Positions 1-8,498 of a stretch of DNA of 64,000 bases are shown here, one piece after another. The stretch lies in NCBI RefSeq assembly GCF_012927445.1, contig NZ_JABBPD010000006.1, forward strand, positions 1 through 64,000. Reading direction: 5' to 3'. Below the pieces are notes generated by a model. That model made no database searches, was not told the origin of the DNA, and worked only from the letters and a program-made list of their open reading frames with translations. Made by a program: the position numbers and the translations under genes. Position 1 is the stretch's first letter; every line of letters starts with the position of its first letter. This DNA is from Rhodoferax sp. (GTDB taxonomy: Bacteria; Pseudomonadota; Gammaproteobacteria; Burkholderiales; Burkholderiaceae_C).

Positions 1-158
1 TCCTGCAGACCAGGCTCGAAGATCGGGATGCCGCCGTCTTCCAGCAGTTGGATTTTGGCCGGGTCGACATCCAGGCACAACACGTCGTTGCCGACTTCGG
101 CCATGCAAGTGCCGGACACCAGGCCGACGTAGCCGGTGCCTATTACGGTAATTTTCAT
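1..158 (-). CDS. ugd: UDP-glucose 6-dehydrogenase, N-terminal fragment
   Basis: Only the first 52 codons are inside the window; the gene runs off the left edge. The protein begins [16 protein letters not shown], the Rossmann GxGxxG dinucleotide-binding loop of the UDP-glucose/GDP-mannose dehydrogenase family, followed by the conserved acidic stretch CLDVDPAKI and the motif PIFEPGL. Known family members oxidise UDP-glucose to UDP-glucuronate in the cytoplasm. Here it would feed glucuronate to the polysaccharide operon and substrate to the UDP-glucuronate 4-epimerase-like protein at 12976-14016. It is the third of three minus-strand genes (GH5, acyltransferase, ugd), with a 55-bp gap to the acyltransferase. 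GDP-mannose dehydrogenase cannot be excluded from the fragment alone, but the glycine-rich start and EPGL motif favour Ugd. Confidence 0.88.
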   Translation of the reverse strand, partial: MKITVIGTGYVGLVSGTCMAEVGNDVLCLDVDPAKIQLLEDGGIPIFEPGLQ

Positions 159-213
159 GAAAAGGTCTTTCTAAAAAAAGGAGGTTCTTGAATAAAAAAG
201 CCTTTCGACCCGG

Positions 214-1224
214 TCAAGCCTGCGCCAGCCGTGGCGGGCGCGCCGTTTTGGGGGACTCGCCCAGCATCCAGTGGCCGAAATGCGGTATCTTCCGCAGCAC
301 CTTGGCCGCGGCGATCGGGCCAAAGAGGCCGGCGGCGAGGCCGGCGACAAACAAATAGGCGGTAGCGTCCACGTCCAGCCGGAGCAAGGCAATCCGCGAG
401 GCCGCCGAAAACATGCTGTGGAAAAGATAGATGGCAAACGAGTGCACGCCAATCCAGGCCAGCCAGCGCAACTCCAGGTTGCAACGCAGGAGAAAGACGC
501 AGCAGCAGGAACCGATCAGCAGCCCGGGCAGGCTGGCCTTGTAGGGCAGTGCGGCGGCGACAAAAATCAGATACAGACAGGTGCCCACGAACAAGCCGGC
601 TGTCATCAGCATCACCGGCTTGCGCGGCAATTGGTCGGCAAAACGGTTACTCGCCAAGCCAAGCAGAAAAAATGGCATCAGATAGGCCGCTCCTTGCAAA
701 CCCAGGTACGGCGGCAGCGGGTTCAGCAGCAGCAGGGTCGCCGCCAGCAGCCAGATGATGACAAACGGTTTGACCGTCGCCAAAAGCTTGAAGCGATCAA
801 GACAGGCAGTCAGCAAAAAAATGATGAACAGCGATTCCAGGAACCAGTAGTGGGCGACTGGGACGATGTGCAGCAGGCGCCAGTCATACTGGCCCGCGTT
901 GGCGCCGGGGGTGTTGGCCTGCAACACGGCAAACAAGGTGCCCACCAGCAGCATGGGAACCAGCAGCCGGCGCGCTTTGCCACGGACGAACTTGAGGGGT
1001 TCACCGTTGTAGGGCCGCCAGGCATAGACAAAGCCGGAGAGAAAGGAAAAGAGCGGCATTCGCAGCAAGGCCAGCACATCGTTGAGGCGGCTCAACATGT
1101 CGTTGTCGTCCAGGCGCAATCCCACCGTGGACGTATCGCCCACGACGTGGAAGGCAACCAATAAAATGCAGGCCAGGCCGCGAAGCGTATCGATTGAGAG
1201 TTTACGTAGCACCCGGGTCGTCAA
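214..1224 (-). CDS. Acyltransferase-3 family membrane protein (polysaccharide O-acylation)
   Basis: This 336-residue protein is almost entirely hydrophobic, with about ten membrane segments. It opens with the acyltransferase-3 signature DTLRGLACILLVAFHV (about residues 12-27), carrying the conserved Arg and His, and has the second motif FSFLSGFVYAW near residue 60. Family members move acyl groups, usually acetyl, across or within the inner membrane onto sugars. The start codon overlaps the stop of the GH5 gene by 4 bp (ATGA), so the two are translationally coupled. Its place between ugd and a secreted glycosidase in a polysaccharide locus points to decoration of the exopolysaccharide. The exact acyl donor and sugar cannot be told from sequence. 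Confidence 0.85.
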   Translation of the reverse strand: MTTRVLRKLSIDTLRGLACILLVAFHVVGDTSTVGLRLDDNDMLSRLNDVLALLRMPLFSFLSGFVYAWRPYNGEPLKFVRGKARRLLVPMLLVGTLFAVLQANTPGANAGQYDWRLLHIVPVAHYWFLESLFIIFLLTACLDRFKLLATVKPFVIIWLLAATLLLLNPLPPYLGLQGAAYLMPFFLLGLASNRFADQLPRKPVMLMTAGLFVGTCLYLIFVAAALPYKASLPGLLIGSCCCVFLLRCNLELRWLAWIGVHSFAIYLFHSMFSAASRIALLRLDVDATAYLFVAGLAAGLFGPIAAAKVLRKIPHFGHWMLGESPKTARPPRLAQA

Positions 1225-2297
1225 TCCAGTAGCGCTCGGCGAATCGGCTCAACCCAGTTGCCCGTCTTGGGCGAGTAGACACCGTAAGAGGCGGCGAAGT
1301 CCCAGTAGGTCCAGCCGATGCTGCGGCGCTCGGCCTCATCTCGCATAAAGCGGGTGTAGGTCTCGCGTGAAGCCATGTCGGCGGACTGGTTGGCGCCAAA
1401 TTCGCCCAGGTGCAAGGGATAGCCATTGGCCTGGCTCCACTTGACGGCCGCATCCAGCGAATAGGTCATGGTTTGTTGTTGCTTGACGTTGCAGCAAGTG
1501 GTGCCGGTCGGAAACGGCTTGGGCAAGTAGGTGACCCCTTGATGCGTGAACTCGAAAGGGTCGTAGTTATGGATCGACACAATCAGATTGCGGTCAGGCG
1601 GCAGACGCAGCTTGGGCAGGTCGCGCACATTGTTCCAGTAACTGGGGCCGATCAGCACGGTCCGCGCCGGGTTGCTGGCCCGCACTGCAGCCAGCGATCT
1701 GGCCGCCAGTACGTTCCAGGGTTCGCCATCCATCCGTCCGTGCGGCTCGTTGAGCAGTTCGAACAGGAGCTTGGGTGAGCGGTCCTTATAACGAAGGGCG
1801 ATCTGGCGCCACATGTTGACCACCCGGGTCTCCATCACGGCCGGGTCGACGCCGAATTCATTCGGGAGCAAGCGATCGCCAAACAGCTGGCTGTTGTGGT
1901 GCATGTCCAGTATCACGTACACGCCCTTGGCCAGCAGCGCGTCGATCACCTGGTCCATTCGTGTGGCAAACACCTCGTCCAGGGTCGCATCGGCCGAAGC
2001 CGAGGCATGGTTACTCCATCGCACAGGGAGCCGAACCGTTGTGAATGCGCCCGTTACCCGATCGATGGACGGGGCGTCCAGTCGCAAACCCCAGTCGCCC
2101 TCCCGGGGTGCTTCCAGCATATTGCCCATGTTGATGCCCCGGCCCAGCTTGTGCGCCAGGGAGCAGGTTTCCGGCGTGACGGCGGTGCAACTCTGCAAGG
2201 TCTGCCCCGGCAGGGTTGACGCGCTGCCGGATTGCGCGGTCACGCCGGTCAGGCTGGCGGCCAGGAAAAGTGTGGTGATCAGGTTTTTTTTCAACAT
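1221..2297 (-). CDS. Secreted glycoside hydrolase family 5 (endoglucanase-like)
   Basis: The 358-residue protein starts with a signal peptide (MLKKNLITTLFLAASLTGVTA, cleavage near AQS). The GH5 TIM-barrel landmarks are present: GINMGNMLEAP, VRLPVRW, VILDMHHN, the acid/base glutamate in FELLNEPHG (about residue 184) and the nucleophile glutamate in HLGEFGAN (about residue 299). GH5 enzymes cleave beta-1,4-glucans and mannans by a retaining mechanism. Inside an exopolysaccharide locus, such exported hydrolases generally trim or release the cluster's own polymer, so a beta-linked backbone is inferred. A weak purine-rich ribosome site (GCGAAAG) precedes the ATG. A CC pair (TTCC) falls in a variable loop. 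Confidence 0.9.
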   Translation of the reverse strand: MLKKNLITTLFLAASLTGVTAQSGSASTLPGQTLQSCTAVTPETCSLAHKLGRGINMGNMLEAPREGDWGLRLDAPSIDRVTGAFTTVRLPVRWSNHASASADATLDEVFATRMDQVIDALLAKGVYVILDMHHNSQLFGDRLLPNEFGVDPAVMETRVVNMWRQIALRYKDRSPKLLFELLNEPHGRMDGEPWNVLAARSLAAVRASNPARTVLIGPSYWNNVRDLPKLRLPPDRNLIVSIHNYDPFEFTHQGVTYLPKPFPTGTTCCNVKQQQTMTYSLDAAVKWSQANGYPLHLGEFGANQSADMASRETYTRFMRDEAERRSIGWTYWDFAASYGVYSPKTGNWVEPIRRALLD

Positions 2298-2977
2298 TCT
2301 TTCGCTTTCAATAGTGAGGCTGTAGACCGGTATGTCGTTAGATCGTGTTCATGGAGAACACCTCCAATGACCGCCGGGCATCAGCCAGGAACATCTGCTT
2401 GAAAGGTCCAATGTGATCCGCCTTTTTGGCGGCAACCATCGCGGACCCGGTGAATTATTTTTTAGAAATGATGATGGTGGGACCCCCGCAGTCCCAAACT
2501 ATGTACCGTGCATGCCCAGAAAAAATCTGGCATCTCGTGTCAATTCGTGTGTGCGTTGTAAATTTTTAGCAGATGGCATTTCTGCCACTTCGCGGTGCGC
2601 CAACCCGCGCCGACTGGCAACGCCAGACGCCAGCACAGGTCTTGATTTACCCTGCAAAAATGCTTGTCTAAGGCTGCTCGATCAAGCGCACGATTAACTT
2701 CATAACAACTGATTTTTGAATTTACTTTTTCACTAGGAAATGTAAACCTCAATTGCCAATTTATTGCGCGGTACTTTGTAAGTCTTTGAAACTAAACAAC
2801 TTTTTATACGGTTGTCCTGAGATGATGCAGCATCGAAAATTAAAGTGCTATAAAAATAGTGCGTCAAAGACGCTTTGTCTTAGCTCTGCAACTTACCGGG
2901 AAACCCATCTAAATGCTGTCAAATTTCCCTCCTCTATTTTTTGAAACACCGGTCATCTCCGTGATGAATCGGCTCGA
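2298..2977. other. A+T-rich intergenic region between divergent polysaccharide operons
   Basis: This 680-bp gap separates the minus-strand GH5 operon from the long plus-strand operon. I see no convincing coding region; short open frames here have no recognisable residues. The right half is strikingly A+T-rich compared with the genes. Structures visible are a CCGCC-T5-GGCGG hairpin at 2418-2432 enclosed by GGTCC/GGACC arms (2405-2409 and 2443-2447), and a GCGTC-AAA-GACGC hairpin (2861-2873) followed by TTTGTCTT, which resembles a weak plus-strand terminator or attenuator. On the minus strand a GGAGG sequence just before a four-codon ATG frame (near 2340-2375) lies inside a 5-bp hairpin. No confident promoter hexamers were found. 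Confidence 0.6.
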
Positions 2978-4471
2978 TTGAGCGGCCTCGCCCAAGCAGG
3001 CGTTCGTGCCGCCAAGTGGAGTGCCATTTCTACCGTGGCCCGCTTTGCGTTGCAGTTGCTGGCGCAGGTGGTGCTCGCCCGTTTATTGGGGCCGGACAGT
3101 TACGGTGTGTTCGGCATGGGGCTGGTGATCTTCACCTTCAGTAATTTTTTGGCCACCTTCGGTTTCTCCTGGAGCCTGGCGCAGCTCCGCGAGATTTCTG
3201 ACGAAGACATCCGTTTTGCCTTCACCTGGCAACTCCTGGTTGGCCTGGTGGCCGGCGTGGCACTGTTCTTTGCCGCACCCTTGGTGGCAGACTACTTTCA
3301 TGATCCGCGTGTGCTGGGTATCGTGCGCTGGATGTCTGCCGCTTGCGTGATCAACGCTGCCGGCTCGGTTGCCGGCAACCTGATGCGGCGCAACATGAAC
3401 TTCCGCGCGATTGGCCTGATTCAGCTTGCCAGCTATGCCGTTGGTTACCTGGCGGTGGGCATTCCCATGGCACTGGCCGGGGCGGGCGTCAATGCGCTGG
3501 TGGCGGCATGGATGGCCCAGGCGGTGGTGGTGGTCGTTGCGGGCTACGTGATGTGTCCGCACCCGATCAAGCCGCTGCTGGTCGGACCGCAAGCGCGCGA
3601 GATGGTGCGAATTGGCACGGCGGTGTTTTTCACCAACCTGATCAACTGGTTCATCAACAACCTGGACCGCCTGATCATTGGCCGCATGCTCAATGCCCAC
3701 GCGGTCGGTGTCTACACCGCGGGCTACAACCTGGCCAATATGCCCAACACCTTGTTGCTTGGCGCGCTGCAACCGGTGTTCCTGGCGGCAGGCGCACGCG
3801 TTCAGGACGAGCGCACCAGACTGCGCAATGCCTATCAACAAGTGATTGCCACGGTGTGGGTGCTGCTGCTGCCGTTTTTCGTTTTTCTGGCGATGATTGC
3901 CCCGGATGTGATCAAGCTGCTTTACGGGCCCGCCTGGTCCGATGCCGCGCCGGTGATGGCGGTGTTGTTCCTGGCCATGCCGGCCTATGTCACCTGGGGC
4001 ATGTCCACCCCGGTGCTCTGGAACACAGGGCGCGCCCATCAGGAAATGCTTCTCCAGTTGCCCCTGCTGCCGTTGGCTGCCGGTGTCTTCTATGTCTTCG
4101 CCTCACGCGGTGTATTTGCGGCGGCGGCAGTGGCTGCTTTCGTGCTGGTTCTTCGTGGCGTCGTCATGGGTATTGCGGCCTTTCGCGTCTTGGGCCTGCG
4201 GTATCGCCTGTGTCTGGGCTGGCTGCTGCGGGGTCTCGGCTTGAGTCTGCTGGTTGCCGCGCCTGTCGTTGCTATCACTCTATTTGCCCCGTCCAGCTGG
4301 CATCCTCTCGTCCGCCTCACCCTGGATGGTGCGGGTGCCGCCATCCTCCTCAGTGCGACTTTGGCGCTCTTCCCCCGCATCATCGGCCACGATGCTGCGG
4401 CCATGCTGGTTCGTTTCGCGCCGAAGTTGCAGCCGTGGCTTGTGCCATCTAAAGCGACCGCGGGTCGCTGA
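2978..4471 (+). CDS. Wzx-type lipid-linked oligosaccharide flippase
   Basis: A 497-residue MOP-superfamily membrane protein with about 12-14 hydrophobic helices. The N-terminus (AAKWSAISTVARFALQLLAQ, then LARLLGPDSYGVFGMG) is typical of the oligosaccharide flippase/RfbX group that moves undecaprenyl-linked repeat units to the periplasm. The region NNLDRLIIGRMLNAHAVGVY is another conserved block. The only in-frame initiation codon after the upstream stop at 2942 is TTG at 2978; no ATG or GTG precedes the conserved start, so TTG is chosen. It is the first gene of a plus-strand operon running to 16199 and is followed after 15 bp by the polymerase gene, as expected for a Wzx/Wzy pathway. Confidence 0.9.
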   Translation: MSGLAQAGVRAAKWSAISTVARFALQLLAQVVLARLLGPDSYGVFGMGLVIFTFSNFLATFGFSWSLAQLREISDEDIRFAFTWQLLVGLVAGVALFFAAPLVADYFHDPRVLGIVRWMSAACVINAAGSVAGNLMRRNMNFRAIGLIQLASYAVGYLAVGIPMALAGAGVNALVAAWMAQAVVVVVAGYVMCPHPIKPLLVGPQAREMVRIGTAVFFTNLINWFINNLDRLIIGRMLNAHAVGVYTAGYNLANMPNTLLLGALQPVFLAAGARVQDERTRLRNAYQQVIATVWVLLLPFFVFLAMIAPDVIKLLYGPAWSDAAPVMAVLFLAMPAYVTWGMSTPVLWNTGRAHQEMLLQLPLLPLAAGVFYVFASRGVFAAAAVAAFVLVLRGVVMGIAAFRVLGLRYRLCLGWLLRGLGLSLLVAAPVVAITLFAPSSWHPLVRLTLDGAGAAILLSATLALFPRIIGHDAAAMLVRFAPKLQPWLVPSKATAGR

Positions 4472-4486
4472 CCCGCCCCTCTACCT

Positions 4487-5896
4487 ATGCTTGAATATCT
4501 CTTCCCGGCCGGTTTTTTTATAGCAGCGTTTCTTGGCGCGTGGGTCGTCATTCTGGTCAGCGTGGGCAGTTTGCAAATGGCCCGCCGCTTCCCTGATGGG
4601 CTGTTGCACTACTACTTCTATGCCGTCCTGTTCAGCAATTGCCTCGCCATCTTCTTGTCCACAAGAAGTTTCGCAGAAGCGGGCGAGACGATCCAGGAAG
4701 GCCTCACCACCAACCCCCTTGCGGCCTGGGCCATCCGGCTGACCTCGCTCTTTGCGCTGCTGGCGTCGGCTGACCTGATCACCCGGTATCTGGGCCCCAG
4801 CCGCCGGATTGGCGGCATCAGAGCTTTTCTGGCCATCGTTTTCGGATTTTTCTGGGTGACCAACATCGTGGTGCCCGCGCTATTTTCACCGCACACGATG
4901 CCGTTCCAGTTGAACTGGTTTTACTCGCTGGTGCTCGGCATGGGCATGATCTTCATGGTCGCGAGTGGCGCCACCCTGAGCATTCGCCATTGCCGCAACG
5001 CCATCTTTTTGTTTTGCGCGGCAAGCCTGCTGCTCATTCCGATTCGTCCTGATCTCGTGATGCAGTCCGATTACACGCAGGGCTATTTGCCGGGCATCCC
5101 CCGTTTTGCCGGCTTGGCCCCGCACGCCATCGTCATGGGCATGAATGCCGCCCTGGGGCTTTGGTGTCTGATGGCCTACCCGATGGCGTCGCGCACCCTC
5201 AATCGGCTGTGCTGGCTGATTGGCTTGAGCGCCTTGTTTTTGGCGCAGTCGAAAACGGTGTGGTTTTCTTTCCTGGTGTCCCTGCCGGTCATGCTCTATT
5301 GCCAACACGGGCTTCCCAGCTGGCAATCGCTGACAGCCTCCCGCCACCGGTCGCTGTTCGCCTTGCTGGGCAGCTTGACCTTGCTCGGGATCACTGGGGT
5401 GACGGCCATCCTGTTATTTGGAAACGTGGGCACTCGGCTGGAACATTTCCTGGGTTCGTCGGAGGGCGCCCAAGTCATGTCGTTGACCGGACGCGACCAG
5501 ATCTGGGCGGTGGCGCTTTCCGAATGGGATCGCTCTCCCATTGTGGGCTATGGTCTTCCTTTGTTTGGACTTGAGCATCAGGCCCAAATCGGGATGAAGT
5601 TTGCGACCTCTGGCCACAACCAAATCATTGACAGCCTCGGACGTGCCGGTACGGTGGGTGCTGCGGGAACACTGCTTTATGCGCTCACCTTGCTCTGGCT
5701 CGGCTTGCGTTTTGGCCGAAGCAGCAGGGGCCTCAGTGCGGCACTTGCGATCTCCATTGTCATCCGCATGATCAGTGAGGTGCCGATTACGCTGGGCAAC
5801 ATCGGCATCGACAGTCTTCCTTATTATTTGTTGCTGGCCGTCATTGCCGCCCACTTGGGCAAGCCGGATTCTCGCGGGGCTACCACGCATGCGTAA
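4487..5896 (+). CDS. O-antigen polymerase/ligase (Wzy/WaaL-like)
   Basis: A 469-residue inner-membrane protein with about 12 predicted helices and a large periplasmic loop in the last third. The stretch RDQIWAVALSEW, then PIVGYGLPLFG and the histidine-containing SGHNQIIDSLGRAGTVG (about residues 325-385), match the O-antigen ligase domain (Wzy_C), whose loop arginine and histidine are needed for activity in WaaL and Wzy. It would polymerise flipped repeat units in the periplasm, using the adjacent flippase and the EpsF chain-length regulator. Its last 8 bp overlap the following glycosyltransferase gene. Polymerase rather than ligase is inferred from the exopolysaccharide context. Confidence 0.85.
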   Translation: MLEYLFPAGFFIAAFLGAWVVILVSVGSLQMARRFPDGLLHYYFYAVLFSNCLAIFLSTRSFAEAGETIQEGLTTNPLAAWAIRLTSLFALLASADLITRYLGPSRRIGGIRAFLAIVFGFFWVTNIVVPALFSPHTMPFQLNWFYSLVLGMGMIFMVASGATLSIRHCRNAIFLFCAASLLLIPIRPDLVMQSDYTQGYLPGIPRFAGLAPHAIVMGMNAALGLWCLMAYPMASRTLNRLCWLIGLSALFLAQSKTVWFSFLVSLPVMLYCQHGLPSWQSLTASRHRSLFALLGSLTLLGITGVTAILLFGNVGTRLEHFLGSSEGAQVMSLTGRDQIWAVALSEWDRSPIVGYGLPLFGLEHQAQIGMKFATSGHNQIIDSLGRAGTVGAAGTLLYALTLLWLGLRFGRSSRGLSAALAISIVIRMISEVPITLGNIGIDSLPYYLLLAVIAAHLGKPDSRGATTHA

Positions 5897-6848
5897 CGTA
5901 CATTTTTCGGTCGTCGTGCCGCTTTACAACAAGGCTGAGCACATCGTGCGCACCCTGGCCTCCTTGCAGGCGCAGTCTTTTCAACCGCTGGAAATTGTGG
6001 TGGTGAACGATGGTTCGACCGATCAGGGGTCTGATCTGGTTGCCGCACTGGGCGACCCCCGAATAAAAATGGTGCACCAGCCCAATGGGGGCGTGGCGCG
6101 CGCGCGCAACACCGGCATTGCGCACGCGCAGGGCAATTGGATTGCTTTTCTGGATGCGGACGACTGGCTGCACCCAGACTATCTTCAAACCCTGGCCCAG
6201 CTGATCTTGACGCACCCGCAGCTTGACATGGTGGCAACCCAGTACAAAAGTATGCCCTACGAGGCCGGCGTCACCCTGCAGCCCTGGTTCGTCGACGTTG
6301 ACTCCGCCGCGGTCGAACTGATTCAGGATTTGCCGCAACGCTGGATGCGCGGTACCTCGTTTTTCACTAGCTCGGTTGCCGTGCGTGCGAGCCGACTGCA
6401 GGCGCTGCAGCCCTGTTTTCCACCGGGTGAATCTTTTGGCGAAGACCTGGACCTTTGGTTTCGACTGGCCGAGACTTCGGCCATCGCACTCAGCACCGCC
6501 GCGCTGGTGGGACGCGTTTTGGTTCCCGGTAGCCTGTCGGTCGTTCATGTGGCGCGCACCGAGCCCCCGTTTTTGCTGCGTATGGCAGAGCGCGCACGCA
6601 GTCCCCGCATGGCGCCTGCACTGCGCCGATCATCTCTGCAATTGGTTAACTACCACCGCCTCACCCTGGCGCGTGCAGCCATCAGTGCCGGCGATCGCCT
6701 CTTGGCCCGACAGTTGTTGTGGCGCGCCAGGCAGTCCCTGTTCAGCCAGCGCTGGTGGTTCACGGCCATCATGGCAACGCTGTTGCCGGGACCGCTGGTG
6801 TATCGCTGGCAGCATTGGCGAAAGCTTAGAAAGGTGGCACTGGGATGA
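5889..6848 (+). CDS. Family 2 glycosyltransferase
   Basis: The chosen ATG at 5889 gives 319 residues beginning directly with the GT2 core: FSVVVPLYNKAEHIVRTL, VVNDGSTDQG and the metal-binding DADDW (about residue 88). A longer reading frame upstream lies inside the polymerase gene and is rejected. The GT-A fold occupies the first 220 residues; the C-terminal part is basic, with a short hydrophobic end that may lie on the membrane. Such enzymes add one sugar from a nucleotide donor to the lipid-linked repeat unit on the cytoplasmic face. The gene overlaps its neighbours by 8 bp and 4 bp. Donor and linkage cannot be read from the sequence. Confidence 0.88.
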   Translation: MRNVHFSVVVPLYNKAEHIVRTLASLQAQSFQPLEIVVVNDGSTDQGSDLVAALGDPRIKMVHQPNGGVARARNTGIAHAQGNWIAFLDADDWLHPDYLQTLAQLILTHPQLDMVATQYKSMPYEAGVTLQPWFVDVDSAAVELIQDLPQRWMRGTSFFTSSVAVRASRLQALQPCFPPGESFGEDLDLWFRLAETSAIALSTAALVGRVLVPGSLSVVHVARTEPPFLLRMAERARSPRMAPALRRSSLQLVNYHRLTLARAAISAGDRLLARQLLWRARQSLFSQRWWFTAIMATLLPGPLVYRWQHWRKLRKVALG

Positions 6849-7405
6849 GCCTCCTCAACACCATCCGTCACTGGGCTTTTTTTGAAGATCTGCGCGCCAG
6901 TCAAGAAGGGCTTTTGTCGCTGGGCTTTTGGGCCTTGCAGGCCTATCGCCTGGGTCACTTGCGCTACCGGTTCAACTCCCGGTTGATCCGCATTCCCTTG
7001 GGCATTGTTCACTTGTTGCTGGCCAAGCTGGCCGAAATGCTGACCGGCATCACGATCGGGGTTTCGGCCAAGATCGGCCGCCGGCTGACCATTGAGCATT
7101 CCGGCGCCATCGTGGTGCACGGCAACGCCGAGCTGGGGGATGACTGCATCATTCGGCAGGGCGTCACCATCGGTAACCGCCGTCAGGATGACCCGTTTGG
7201 CGCGCCCGTGATCGGCCACCGGGTCAACATGGGTGCCGGTGCCAAGGTGCTTGGCCGGGTTCGCATTGGCGATGATGTTGAGATTGGTGCCAATGCGGTG
7301 GTGTTAATCGATGTGCCCGCTGGCGCAGTCGCCGTGGGCGTGCCCGCCCGAATCCTGCCCCGGCCCTTGGCCAGCGGCCCAACCAGCACTTCCACCCATG
7401 ACTAA
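6845..7405 (+). CDS. Hexapeptide-repeat O-acetyltransferase (serine acetyltransferase-like)
   Basis: A 186-residue protein whose second half is a left-handed beta-helix of hexapeptide repeats (GITIGVSAKIGRRLTIEHSG through VGVPARIL), with the acetyl-CoA-site histidine in IEHSGAIVVHGN. The N-terminal helical part (FEDLRASQEGLLSLGFWALQAYRLGH) is of the kind seen in CysE-like enzymes found in capsule and exopolysaccharide clusters. It starts inside the stop of the GT2 gene (ATGA) and overlaps the next GT2 gene by 8 bp, so it belongs to the polysaccharide pathway rather than to cysteine synthesis. O-acetylation of a sugar intermediate with acetyl-CoA is inferred. Confidence 0.82.
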   Translation: MSLLNTIRHWAFFEDLRASQEGLLSLGFWALQAYRLGHLRYRFNSRLIRIPLGIVHLLLAKLAEMLTGITIGVSAKIGRRLTIEHSGAIVVHGNAELGDDCIIRQGVTIGNRRQDDPFGAPVIGHRVNMGAGAKVLGRVRIGDDVEIGANAVVLIDVPAGAVAVGVPARILPRPLASGPTSTSTHD

Positions 7406-8483
7406 AGCACCGCTCTCGCAAACAGAAGGCGCTTGTCGCGTCTCCATCATCATCAAGGCACTCAACGAAGAGAAGCGCATCGCACGCGCGATCGAGTCGT
7501 CCTTGCGCGCACTTGAACGCGTCGGCGGTGAGGTGATTCTTGCCGACTCCTGCTCGACCGATCAGACGATTGAAATCGCCAAGCGTTATCCCATCAAAAT
7601 CGTTCAACTGGCCAATCCGGCGGAGCGTTGCTGCGGGGTTGGGCCGCAACTGGGCTACCAGCATTCTTGCGGTGACTACGTTTACATTTTGGATGGCGAC
7701 ATGGATCTGCGCGCCGACTTCATCGACCAGGCGGTGCAGTTTCTGGATGCCCATCCCAATGTGGCGGGTGTCGGCGGACGGGTGGTGGAGCACAACCTGG
7801 ACAGCCTGGAATACAAGGCCCGGGTAGAGCGCAATGCGCACCACATGAGCGCCGGTCCGGTCGATCGGCTCGACATGGGGGGCTTGTACCGTCGCGCCGC
7901 CATTGATGAAGTCGGCTATTTCTCGGATCGCAACCTGCACAGTTACGAAGAATTTGATCTGGCCATTCGCCTGCGTGCATCTGGCTGGGAGCTGGCGCGG
8001 GTGGCGGCTGATGCGGTCGATCATTTTGGACACGATACGCCGCCCTATCAGCTGCTGTATCGACGCTGGAAAACAAAATATATCTACGGCGTCGGCGAGA
8101 TAGTGCACGCTAGCTTTGGAAAGCCTCATTTCAAGCTCTTGATCAAGCAACTCCGGGAACTCAAGTTGTATTTTTTCATCATCGCCTGGACGATCAGTTT
8201 TTGCTTGATGACCGGTATTGCAACATGGCTCAACCACGGTGGAATTATCCTGGGCTTGCTCACTTGCTTGCTGAGTTTTCTGCCCATTGTGGTGGTCATG
8301 GCCATCCGCAAGCGGTCGCCCAGCAAGGTGGCCTACGCCATGACTTCTCTGTTGGCACATTGCGTCGCCCTCGTGCGTGGCGTACTTGTCCCGCGCAAGG
8401 ATCCTGCTCATCGCATTGACTCAACTGTTATCAAAAACAACAGGCTGGAAACGTTTGATAGCGCGTCATCACCTTACGCCTGA
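7398..8483 (+). CDS. Family 2 glycosyltransferase with C-terminal membrane anchor
   Basis: Start ATG at 7398 gives 361 residues; it overlaps the acetyltransferase end by 8 bp, and a longer frame is only read-through of that gene. The GT2 core is clear: VSIIIKALNEEKRIARAI, ADSCSTDQT, DGDMDLRADF (metal-binding DxD) and the acceptor-side ED-type motif in YEEFDLAIRLRASGW. Residues from about 265 hold two hydrophobic helices (FFIIAWTISFCLMTGIATW and LGLLTCLLSFLPIVVVMAI) that anchor it to the inner membrane. Membrane-anchored GT2 enzymes act on undecaprenyl-linked sugars. The last codons use an A+T-richer composition that continues into the next gene. Confidence 0.87.
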   Translation: MTKAPLSQTEGACRVSIIIKALNEEKRIARAIESSLRALERVGGEVILADSCSTDQTIEIAKRYPIKIVQLANPAERCCGVGPQLGYQHSCGDYVYILDGDMDLRADFIDQAVQFLDAHPNVAGVGGRVVEHNLDSLEYKARVERNAHHMSAGPVDRLDMGGLYRRAAIDEVGYFSDRNLHSYEEFDLAIRLRASGWELARVAADAVDHFGHDTPPYQLLYRRWKTKYIYGVGEIVHASFGKPHFKLLIKQLRELKLYFFIIAWTISFCLMTGIATWLNHGGIILGLLTCLLSFLPIVVVMAIRKRSPSKVAYAMTSLLAHCVALVRGVLVPRKDPAHRIDSTVIKNNRLETFDSASSPYA

Positions 8484-8498
8484 AGATAAAAAACACAG

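Noticed and set aside
271-1164. Long plus-strand frame opposite the acyltransferase
   Set aside because: It is a Gln/Arg/His-rich shadow of the real minus-strand gene, typical for G+C-rich DNA.
2413-2944. Short open frames between the GH5 and flippase genes
   Set aside because: They lack ribosome sites and any recognisable pattern, and lie in A+T-rich non-coding sequence.
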